The translations under genes were made by a program, and so were the position numbers. Below the pieces are notes generated by a model that made no database searches, was not told the DNA's origin, and was given only the letters and a program-made list of their open reading frames with translations. Positions 13,101 through 25,100 of a DNA stretch of 64,000 nucleotides are shown here, one piece after another (the stretch's first letter is position 1; every line of letters starts with the position of its first letter). The stretch lies in assembly GCA_032173965.1 (NCBI GenBank), contig CM063284.1, positions 107,527,910-107,591,909 of the forward strand. Reading direction: 5' to 3'. The stretch is from Sitta carolinensis. Its lineage: Eukaryota > Chordata > Aves > Passeriformes > Sittidae.

Positions 13101-16100
13101 ATTCGTGAGCTGGAGAGCCAGTGGGTGGTCAGCAATGCTCGTTCACCCTTTAATAGCCCTATATGGCCAGTGCGTAAGTCCAGTGGAGAATGGAGACTGA
13201 CAGTAGATTACTGTGGCCTGAATGAAGTCACACCACCACTGAGCGCTGCCGTACCAGACATATTGGAGCTTCAGTACGAGCTAAAATCCAAGGCAGCAAA
13301 ATGGTACGTGACCATTAATATTGCAAATGCCTTTTTCTCCATTCTTCTGGCAGCAGAATGCAAGCCTCAGTTTGCCTTCACCTGAAGAGGCGTGCAGTAT
13401 ACCTAAAATCGGCTGCCCCAAAAGTAAAAGCACACTCCCACCATTTGCCATAAACTGATCCAGGCTGCACTGAAAAAAAGTGAAGCTCCAGAACACCTGC
13501 AATACATTGACATGTATTGAATGTGGGAAACACAGCGACCAAAGTCTTTAAAAAAAGAGAGAAGATTATTCAGATTCTCCTAAAGACCAGTTTTGCCATC
13601 AAGAGGAGCAAAGTCAAGAGACCTGCTCGTGAGATCCAGTTCCTGAGAGTGAAGTGGTAAGACAGACGGCGTCAGATTCCCACCAAAGTCATCAATAAGA
13701 ACACTACAATATCTCCACCGACCAACAAGAAGGAAACACAAGCTTTCCTAAGTGCCATAGGCTTCTAGAAGATGCACATTCCCCAGTATAGCCAAATCGT
13801 GAGCCCTCTCTACCTGGTTACCTGCAAAAAACCCAATTTCCACTGGGGCCCAGAACAGCAGCAAACTTTCGCCCAAATCAAGCAGGAAATCGCTCATGCG
13901 GTAGCCCTTGGTCCAGTCAGGACAAGACCAGAAGTAAAGAATGTGCTTTACTCCGCAGCCAAAAGCCATGGTCTGTCATAGAGCCTTTGGCAGAAGGTAC
14001 CAGGTAAGACTCGGAAATGACCATTGGGATTCTGGAGCCAAAGCTACAGAGGATCAGAAGCCAACTACTCTCCCACAGAGAAAGAAATCTTAGCTGCGTA
14101 TGAAGAAGTCCAAGCTGCCTCAGTGGTCATTGGTACTGAAGCACAGCTGCTTCTGGCACCCCGACTACCGGTACTGGGGTGGATGTTCAAGGGAAAGGTT
14201 CCTACCACACATCACGCCACCGACACCACGTGGAGCAAATTAATTGCCCTGATCACGCAGCGTGCCTGTATTAAAAACCCAAATCGCCCTGAAATTCTAG
14301 AAATTATAACAAACTGGCCTGAAGATGAGACCTTTAAATTATCCTCTAAAAAACGGAAGAGCAAGTAACACAAGCCGAGGAAGCCCCACCATACAACGAG
14401 CTACCAGAGAGTGAAAGGCGATATGCCCTTTTCACCAACAGTTCCTGCCGAATTGTAGGTGCTAACCAGAAATGGAAAGCTGCTGTATAGAGCCCCACAT
14501 GACGAGTTGCACAAGCTATTGAAGGAGAAGGTGGATTGAGTCAGGTCGCAGAGCTTAAAGCCATCCAGCTAGCTTTGGATATTGCTGAAAGAGAGAAGTG
14601 GCCGAGGCTCTATCTCTACACTGACTCGTGGATAGTAGCTAATGCTCTGTAGAGATGGCTGGACCGCTAGAGAAAGGCCAACTAACAGCGCAGAGGGAAA
14701 CCCATCTGGGCTGCTGAGATCTGACAAGACATCACCACCCGAGTAGAAAAGCTGACCGTGAAGGTTCGACACGTAAATGCGCACGTGCCCAGGAGTCAGG
14801 CTAATAAAGAACATCATAACAACGAGCAGGTAGATAGAGCTGCCAAGGTGAAAGTATCACAGGTTGATCTAGATTGGCAGCACAAAAAAAATTATTCCTA
14901 GCTCGCTGGGCTCATGATGCCTCTAGTCATCAAGAGAGAGATGCAACATATCGATAGGCTCGTAACCGAAGAGTAAACATTACTATAAACAACATCTCAC
15001 AGGCTATCCATAACTGCGAAACCTGCGCTGCAGTCAAACAGGCCAAGCAGGTAAAGCCTCTGTAGTCTAGTGAACAATGGTCAAAGTACAAGTATAAAGA
15101 AGCCTAGCAAATTAACTACATCACCCTTCCCCAAACCCGTCAAGGCAAGCACTACGTGCTTATCATAGTGGAAGCAACAACTAAATAGATGGAGACCTAC
15201 CCTGTGCCTCATGCTACTGCCCGAAACACCATCTTAGGCCTGGAAAAGCAAGTCCTGTAAAGACATAGCACTCCTGAAAAAATCGAGTCAGACAACGAGA
15301 CTCATTTCAAAAATGGCCTCATAAGCACTTGGGCCAGAAAACACAAAATCAAATAGATATACCATATCCCTTATCACTCACCAGCTGCCAGAAATGTAGA
15401 ACGCTGCAATAAACTTCTTAAAACTACCCTTAAAGCGTTTAGAAAAAAGACCTTCAAAAATTAAAAACTGAACTTAGCAAAAGCCACCCGAATAGTCAAT
15501 ATCCGAGATTCCATCAATCAAGCTAGTCCTGCCCAGTCTAAATCCTTGCACACAGTAAATGGAGATAAAGTCCCTGTGATACACATGAGAGGCATTTTAA
15601 GAAAAACTGTTTAGATTAATCCCACCTAGGGCAAGAGCAAACACATCCATGAAGTTGTCTTTGCTCAAAGACTTATTAACACTTAGTAGGTAATGCAAAA
15701 AAATGAGAAAACCCACTGTGTACCACAAGAAGACCTTATTTTAAGTGAAAACTGTGTGTAAAATTTCATTATATATATGTGTGTGTGTGTAGAGTTTAAA
15801 AAACATATTAATTTGGAATGATGTAGATAGTAATAAAATAAAAAGCGAATAATGTCCTGAGTCGAAGTATGTTCTATCACCATCTTCATGAACTGTTGAA
15901 ACCAGGTGAGGCAGTGCTGCCTGCCTCCCCCACTCTGGATTATCTTCTGTTAATGGGCCCATCAGCACCTTGCCACATGACTCACAAGTAACTCCCTCCT
16001 GAACTATCTCCTGTTAATGGGCCCATCAGGCCTTATCACATAACTCACCATCCCATTGTGAGATGCTTCCCAGAAGGAGGAACCAAGCATTCCAGCCTGG

Positions 16101-19100
16101 ATATAAGCTGAGACTGAACACCCGAGAAGTGCTTACCTACTGGACTCCCAGAGGACAAGAGCTACTGCTGGATCTTCAGACCCATTATTTCTACAAGATC
16201 ACCACTTCATCAGAACCACTCTGCTTGGACTGCTACCACCATAGAGTGTCAAGTTGTGTTCTTTGTCAGTGTTCTTGTACTACTGCGTTTATTTATTTCT
16301 TTTAATTTTTTAAAAATTTTTTTCCTATAAAATTATAATTCTGACTTACGATCTCCCACTGGTTTAATTTCAAACTTGTACATGTGTACATGCTGAACAA
16401 TTTATCTTGACCGCAGATAGTGTAGATGAGCCCTCTGCCCTGCTTATCTGGGAAACTGGAAAACAATCACAGGTGTTTTTCACAAGAAAAACCTAAAACA
16501 GGTAATCTTTTTGACTTCACAAAAAATCCATTGTCTGAAGTCAATTGCATTTGAAAATAGAAGTTAGACGTCATTATTGGTAACTTGGTATAGCCTCTAG
16601 ATCATTGTTGTAGTTTCATTCCTAAAATAGTGAAAAGCACTGCTAGATGTTACCTCCAAATTGTGCTGTGGTCCTCGTTTCTTCATCTCCACTACAGAAA
16701 TTTGCATAGACGTCTAGGAAAACTCCAGTACTAAGTGAGGTTCATAGGGAGTAAGTAGTTCTGCAGGCAGTACAGACCGTACTTCGTCTGAAAATATTAC
16801 AGTCCCATCATATTAGAAGGATTATGTAGATCATGTAGAAGTTAAGTTACTGTCTTTCACAGTATTTCATTAACACTTGTGCCTCTTTAGCATTTTCAGC
16901 TAACCTTTGATATAATGCACATTGATACAATCACTGTCTGAACAGTCTACGTCTCTAATAATGCCCTTTTTTGGTCTGTCTTATCCAGTCCTGTATTATA
17001 TTTTTTAAAACTTTTGAGAGACCTGTTTTGTGGGATTCAGTGAATGGAAGAGTTAAAACCAGGCTTTTTTTCCCTAAAGGACAACTTTAGAGAGAAAAAC
17101 TGTATTCAAACATATTACATGGATTAGTAGTGTTTGGTATTTTGTTTTCCAAATTTTGAATGATCCTAAATAGTCCTAAATAGTCAAAGAAACTTAAGAA
17201 CAATATTCCTTTTTCAGTGCCATTTAGTTTCCTATTGAAACATCCACTTTAAAGCTTGGTCTTAGCTTGAAATAACTGCCTTAAAAGCTATCTCTTTGTT
17301 TTGAGTAGCTCTGTGAAAGAATGGGATTTGTTTAGGAACAAAGAGCTCTGACACATTACTGTTTGTTTTAAAACATTTTTGTTGTTCAGCTACTGATTTG
17401 GGACCTGGAAGAGTCCCCATTTAGCCTTGTTTTTATGACTGAATTAAAGTGTACTTTACTAAGATTGGCAGCATACCTGATGCAGGAACTCCTTGTTTTG
17501 AAATAAGCTAAATTTACCCTTCTTTGAATGCAGCTTTTGTGACTTGTGTTCTCTTAAATGAGTTTGGTCTCATTGTGGTTGTTTCGCGCTTGTATTTTAT
17601 TTTAGGAGAAAAAGACTTCATTTCCTCATGTTATTCCCTAGCCAGCAGTTCCCAGGAGCTGTTTGGTTGAGAAGTTTGGGTTAGAAACCTTGTATTTGAT
17701 GTGCTGGCTTCTCTTGACACCTTCAGCTTCACATGTAGTAACAGCATAAGGTGTAACTCCATTGGAGCACAAATGCCAGCTGGTTCATCTCAGGAAATTC
17801 CTGGGTGAAGTTCCCCTTCAGAAATGGTCTCAGGCTGTTTTACATGGTGGAAGTTGCTTTGCCTTTATGGTGGGATGCTTTTAGCACACGTTGGTGTTCA
17901 GTGCTGCTGGGTGAAGCCCAGAACTTCAGTTGGCAGCACAAGTTTATGTTAACAACATTGTGGTTTCCTTAACACTATTTCCTGAAATGCAGTGAAGCCC
18001 ATGCAGGTGGCATTACATACAGCAGCATACACAGATCTCTGCTGTTATTCCACAGTTTCTTGCTCATGTCTCCAGTGAGGTTTTTGTGCTTTCTAGTTAA
18101 AATGCAGAGGTATCTGGAAGCTGTTCCTCCTGCTAACCTGTGTTTCTTGGTTCCTGGTAGGGTGCTAAACCAAGTTCAAAATAATCTGAGTTTCCTTCAC
18201 CAATGGTGGTGGGGCAGCGAAAATTTGTAGCAGAGGGATCTCAAGTTTGCGAAATAAAATGAAATTTCATAGAAGGCGTCTGATTTTGCATTGCTTAGAG
18301 TGTTGGCATGTCTAGGTAGAGGCTGATCTGGGTGGTGGCTGCCAGAGCTTTGCAGGACTGTTTCCAGGTATTCCTCCTGAAGGCAGGGTACCTGCAGCCC
18401 TGGTTCCAGGAGAAGGCAGGGCACTGGGTGTAGATCTCAATGAGACCTCTTCAAGGCATGAAGGTATAGCATGGCTCCTTCTATGTAGCTTTGGAGGAAA
18501 CTGAGTTGGGTTGTGGTTGTCAGGCACTTCCCTCCAGCCCTCTTCACAGGATTGCAGCTGAAGAGAGGTGTGCAGAGATCAAATGGCTGAAACAGCTGAT
18601 TGTGTTTTAACTGCCTTCTCTGCCAGTTTGGGAACACCAAATAACTCTCCAAAGTATGTTTATGGCAGGACAGACAGAATATCTAAGGACAGAAGTTCAA
18701 TTCATTGCAAAAAGGTGAGGGTTTTTTTTAATCTGCAAGACACATCTGAGTCCTCCAGTGAAGCATGTAAGAAATAATCACTGATGGTAACTGGTCACTT
18801 TGGTTTGAAAATAGGAAGACTTTTGTAGCCCCAAAGGCATTGTGCCTTGCTCTTACTATCAAAGTGCGTGGATAGTGAGAAAGTCTTCCTGTTCTCTGAA
18901 ACAACTTCAGTAAAACAATCAGTGTTCTTGGAAGTGCAGCCCAAAAGAGGGCATCTCTGGTGTTACAAGGATGCCTCATTGCTCTTCATTTGCTATCATT
19001 GGTGCTGATATTTTCCTCAGATTGCCAATACCTTTTCTGTTTTTAAATGCAGTGCTGAGAGGTTGTCCTCTCAAAGGTGTTAGCTGAAACTTCATGCTTC

Positions 19101-22100
19101 AGCTATTCAGAGGTCCTGTGTTGTTGTCTCTTCCTTCCCCCTGTTTTCTTGTGGGGTTGCAGTGGCTGCAAGACATGATCTGTTTTCACGTTTATTTTGT
19201 TAGTGTTTGCCTTCTTGAATGTGAAAACAGCTCTTGATAGGAAGTACTGGCTTTCCCCCCACCAAGTGAAGAATGTGGATTCTTACACTTATCTTCATTT
19301 TTGATAGTAGTGTCTTGGTAGCTGCATGAGTCTATTTACATGACCTTTCTCTTGAGAGCCTCTAGGTTACCATCACCTGCTGTTCCCTCATTTCACACTT
19401 GTGCAGATGTATGAAGTGTATAAGACTTCAGGCACTGGTTTTGAGAGCCATGGAAGGAAGCTCTTCTGGCATAAGAGACCTCCTGTGCCTCCTCTTGGAG
19501 TCTGTGCTGTTGGCTGCAGTATGGGGTTATTGCTTTTGTTTCTAGGCAGAAACGGAGTATCAAAGTTGTGAAGAACTGTAATTAAGTTGTGGCAACCAGA
19601 GGTAAAAAATAAGTGCTGTTCTCAACAGCTTGGAAAATGTTTTAGGCAATTCATGTGTCAGTTTACTGTCCGTTTGTGACATTAGGTTGTAACTGCCCAG
19701 AACTGTCCCTTGTGCATGGACAAGATGTGGCTCTTCAGTGTGTGTAACTGTAGCTCTAACAGCTGTTTCAAATTTGCCTTCAGCTTTTCCTGTGCTAGCA
19801 TCAGGCATCCACAGCACTGAGCCTACAGAAGCAGTAGTTGGTTGATTACTTTAATACTTTTTCTGGAGTTTGGAGTTACAATTTTGCGAGTGACACAAAG
19901 AGCTGCTGTCATGAAAAGGTTACTATGCTTTATTAAAAAGTCTGCCAAATGGAACAAAGATAAGTAAGTTATTGTTTGTTCCAAGGGGAATAATTTCTTA
20001 CTCTAACTTATATGCAAGTAACAGGTATTATCATACTTGAATGTTCCAATCAAGGCTATGACCGCTGGAGTGGCCTTAGGTAACTTCTGTGGATGCTCTC
20101 ACCAAGTTATTTTAGAGTGTTCTGATTCAGTATGGATGTCATTGTCTTGCCTAATCCTGTTGCTAGGGGGAAAGTTGCCTTATGTTTCAGGTTATATCTT
20201 TTTTGGATGAATGCTGTCTTGCTCAAATGTAAAGGGGCTACTTTGACTTGTTAATACCACTGTTAATAATATAGTTGTTTTCTGTTTACCTTTTCCTTTT
20301 CTGAGATGTTAATGAATTTACATATGAACTGTATTGTATTTGCATAAACTTTCTAGCTTTGTCCCTCTTGAGGTAATTTCCTGTCAAACAAGTAGATTGT
20401 GCTGGAAACTCACCCCATTCAGGTGACTTGAGGATGGGATACTTTTCCAGCAGGGTCTCCATCTCTGGTGAATGCCAACTGAAAATGCAGAACTTTAGTG
20501 CAAAACCATCCCTGTAATCAGCTTGACTGGTATCAGTGTGGTTTCTCAAATGCAGAGATAGAAAATGCACTTCTGATAATTTGACTTAACAGACAAATGT
20601 AATGACTAGTGACAAAATATCCAAGTACGTAAAAACTAACTCTTAATGCATTCCAAACCTCTAAAAGAATGAAATTTTAGGTTTGTGTCTTCTCAGAGTA
20701 GAGCTGCCAATGATGTTTTAAACCAGGCTTATTAAAGAAAAGCCTAAAATCTCCAGTAGCAACACTTCTGCCATTCTGAATGTAGACGTAGAGCAGAGAG
20801 AAATGCTATTGCTAGCAAAATGTGGTCAGCTTTTTCAGTGAAATCTGCATAAGCATGTGGTTTGAACAAGGAAAAAAATGCATTATTTCTGGCTGATGAT
20901 AAATTGTTTGCCATGAATCACTGTCTAAATAAGATGGCCTGAAAAGAAAATGAGAAATCTAATATGTTTTCTATAATTCTGGTTATTCATTGATTAAATT
21001 AAATGATCCATCTGTACCTAAATATAATTATAGTCAAGTCATCAGTGGAGGAGGAGAAAGCATAGTTGTCAGATGGAGTTAACACTGTTTTTCTGAATAT
21101 GCAACTGTTTTGTGCATCTGCCCCATGTAGTAAAAGCTGCTTGAGAAAGGAGGGGATCATGTAGATGATGGTCTTGCAGTTCTCAGTTTGTGTGTGCTAT
21201 GTAAATGGCAATATGTTGATGTTACAGAATTTTATACCAGGTTTTGTGTTGTCTTGCAATATCCTCTTTTGCTTTTAGATGTGGAGGATGAAAAGCTGTT
21301 TCTAAGCATGTGGTTATAGCTTGATTGTTTTTTAAAAAACCCCAAAAGATGCCAAATAAAACACAACTCGTGGAGCTTGTGGCTTTTTCTGTTGTATGCA
21401 TTTAAACTCAAAACAGAAGCAGTGTTTTAGGCTGTATTGTATGGTAGTATTTTGACAGCTTTCAGACTAACCAGGTAGTAAAAAGACTTTAATTGCAGTC
21501 TTCTTTTACACTAGGAAAGATCATAAGTGTGCATAGAAGATCTGGGTTTCAGACATCAGATAACTTGCGGGAAAGCTTTATGCAGTCCTCCAAAAACATT
21601 GAGGTAGTCTTATTTGCGTATCTGGATTTTCCTGTACCTCCTCCTTCCTTTTATTTAAAAGGTCAGTGCTAAGTGAGGGTGTTTGAGGATGGTGTTTTCA
21701 GTGGTGGACTTTGCAGCAGCTGCTGTTGGAGGCAAAGGAGGCGAGACACCACGAAGGTAGGGTCCTCTGTAGCTCCCTTGAAGGATCAGATGTGGTACAG
21801 ACCAGGTACCCAGCTGGCATTTTGTATTTATGATTGTTTTGAATTCTCTGAATTTTTCAGAGATGAGCCCTTAGGGGAGGAGGAGGGAGGCTTTGGTAGC
21901 TGAATGGTCTTTTTTTTTTTTTTCTTTCTTTTTTGTTTTTAATTCTTTCCCACTGGAATCTCCCTATTTGGCTTCAATCTGCTTCAATAAAACCACTGGT
22001 TTTAATGCTTTTGGCCACACCCTCGACAGAGGGACAACTTCAGATATTTCAGTGACGTTGATTTTCATGGGATACCACTGCCCTCTAGATTGGGGAGGAT

Positions 22101-25100
22101 GGTCTTGATACAGGTGGGTGAGTTTATTCTAATCAGGCTTCAGTTCCCACTGCAGTTTTCTGTAAGCTGTGTTTTCACCTCTACGTATGTGCCTAAATGT
22201 TCAGAAATTGAAGAGGAAGCCAAGTGTGATAGTGGTGATGAATTTTGCAGGTTGAAGGACTGGTTAAAATTAGTGTTAATGTAATCCCAGAGTGTGTGGA
22301 TATTTTGTGTGTCTGTCTTTTTAATGTTCAAAGTATCTTTTTGACTCAAATGGTGAACTGCTTTGCAATTTGTATCTTGTGTGCACACAGTGTTTTAGTG
22401 TGGCCAGTGATTAAGTTTTTCTCTAATTTAGGAATTCTTTTGTCATAAGATGCATAGTGAAGCTGATGTGCACTTAATTCTTCTACTTCTTGGCAGCTTT
22501 TCCTTGGAATAATAAACTCGATTTTGCATTATCAGTGTGGTCTGGTTATTTCTTCCACTGAAATATAGGAAAGCCATAGTACAACTTAATTTCTAACAAT
22601 CTGAATGTGGTTTTTTTCAACAGGAACTGTTCTTATCAGAAGCAGTAATGGCCACCTAATGCTGGTATCTCAACAGACAATAGCACAAGCACAGAACCAG
22701 ACACAAAATATCCCAAATGTGAGGCCATCTGTACCGACCAGCACACCTGCAGTCAGAATATGTACTGTGCAGGTAACTTCTCTCATAACTTCAGTTGGAT
22801 GTAGCTGTATGTTGTGTAGTTATAACAGGGTTTGCAAATGAGTTATGTTAAATAAGCATTTGGACCCTTTCTAAATGGGGTGATGGTGTTTGGTTTTGCA
22901 CCAATAAACATCACTATATGCTTTGCTTTCTTGCTTGGGAAAAAACTTGTGAGCTGTTACACAGGGTAGATTAGTGAACGCCTCAATGATGGTGATGATG
23001 ATGATGATGTAAACCATTTTAAGAAAAAAAGCAATGCCAGCCAAAACTGCCGAAATAGTTGCTGACAGTATCTAAAACCTTGTGATCCTCTGTTGGGATA
23101 TTCCTCTGAAGCTGAGTAAAGCTGAGGACCTTTCCCATGTCCCTAGGATGTTCTTCCTTCCCTGAACTCTGCTGGCTTTTTTCTTCCATCTCTTGTAGTG
23201 TGGTCAGCACCCAAGAGTAAGGAGGTACCTAAATAACAATTTATTTATTTCTTTAACCATTTTATTCTGATTATGCATTATCTCTAAATGTCTCTGAATC
23301 TGTTTTTGAATATTGAACTGGTAGACAAAGAGCTTTAGTGTTTAAACCATATGGACTATGTGAATGATGCCTGTACTGTTACTGTAAGAGGATGTGTCTC
23401 GGTTTGTATCCGACCCCATATTAAATGTATGTTTTGTCATTGACTTGTCTGACAACTGTTCTCTGCCCATGTGTAATTATTTTTTATTTTTATTTTTTCA
23501 AAGAATTCTGGCACACAGTTAGTAAAGAAAATAGCAGCTGTTCCTGTGAAAACGTTATCTCAAACAACAAATGCTGTGGTTTCTTCTGTTCAGACACCCG
23601 CTGTAATACAGGTACTTGACAAGCTTTATAGTATGGTGGAATAAGTGACAGAAAAAACTAGAGGAAATATGGATGCATTCTTGTTATTTCTAACTGCAAT
23701 CTGGTTTTCAGTAAGCTTGGTAACCTTTGTCCTCATAACAAATTATTTCCCAAGTCTGTTTTTATAAATGCATAACTTAATTAGGCTTCTGTCAGTGTGT
23801 GTCAGATAATCTTATCTCACTGCAGTAGAAAGCAGATGAACAATGAATAAAGTAAATAGTTCAGAGAGCCATTTCCAGTGCTTTTGTATGCTATGACAGA
23901 GCTCCTTCAATCTCTTGCTTAATCTTTTCTGGGAGATGTGCTCCTGTTGGGATTCCCTGATTCCCATTGGAGAAAAAGGTATACCTGAGAAGATGTTGAG
24001 GGGAAAATGATCTATCTGCACCAATCAAGCTGTTTTTCATGTGTATGATTTTTCCCCCTCATTATAAACTGAAGGAAGGTCATAGCTGAAGACCTGTTCT
24101 CTAATTGAGTGTGGCAGATGGGTTCCACAGGTACAATTGTAAATAGGCAGCAGTTGAAAATGCCTTGTTATTTTTAGGTAGTATTTTTGTCTTGTTTCCT
24201 AAGTCTTATTTCACTTTTTCTAGTGAAAAATGTTGTAGTCCTCTTCTGAAGAGACTTTTATCACCTGCAGAGTATGAGATTTTTTCCTATGTATGGTTCA
24301 TCCTCTGTTCTTGGGGACCAGACTTCTGGATAACCATGTGGAATGAAAAGAAAACTACATTTTTCTGCCAATAATATGTTCTGTTCTCGTAATCTGGAGG
24401 AGAAATCATGAAGAAGTCTGGCTTGTACCTGTATTTTGTGACAAGAGTTTGAAGGAGACTGAGCTGTAGCAGTTGACAAAACACTCAGTAAATGAGCAGG
24501 ATTCAAAAAGACCATGCTGGATGTATGTTCTTGACCCTGAGGGTGTTTGTAGGACTGGGGGGGAGCGGTGTTTGCTGACAGTGGTAACAGTCTGACTAAC
24601 AAGTTCTTCCTTCTGCTGTTCTTCTGTATCAGCAACTGATCACTACTCACACTCTGTGCTATTTTTTCATTTCCCTCTTACTACAGATGGACAATGTTGG
24701 GGCTAAAGTGGAAAACCCACAGGCCTCTCCTAATACATTTTCTATTTTGCTTAGAATGGAAACTGTGTATGCTTTGTGTCTAAATACAGTGATGGATATT
24801 CCTTACTTTTATTTTGGAATACTAGCTTGCAAACCCTGTGTTTGTGATCTCCATGTAGAAGTCTTTAGGATATAAAAACAATAGTCATCTACTATACTAC
24901 CTCTGCACTTGGGAAAGATATGAAGGTCATCCATCATCTGATGGATGAAGTTGCATGCATCCTCACACTGTCATGTAGATAAACACTGAGATGCATCATA
25001 CTAGAAAACTTCTCTTTTTTTAACTTGTATCTGCTGTTGGCTTGGTTTTTCTATGCTTTAATTCAGTTTTGATGTAGTCTATTGAACTCGTGTTCTTCTG

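Larger units (their letters stand above)
10280..16382 (+). mobile_element. Endogenous retrovirus, class III (ERV-L/spuma-like), defective, sense to TAF4B
   Basis: A complete LTR-flanked provirus of about 6.1 kb lies in intron 1. It has 5' LTR 10280-10819, primer-binding site 10825-10842, a hydrophobic leader frame, gag-like, protease, reverse transcriptase, RNase H and integrase regions, and 3' LTR 15853-16382. Only about 130 bases separate the integrase end from the 3' LTR, so there is no env. The flanks AGTGT (10275-10279) and TGTGT (16383-16387) agree at 4 of 5 positions, fitting a 5-bp target-site duplication. The reverse transcriptase resembles class III elements. The LTRs differ at only about a dozen positions by eye, so insertion is fairly recent, yet the coding region is full of stops and a few frameshifts. 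It cannot make functional products. Confidence 0.9.

Noticed and set aside
15720..15852. env gene or dUTPase after integrase
   Set aside because: Only about 130 bases of AT-rich sequence separate the integrase end from the 3' LTR.
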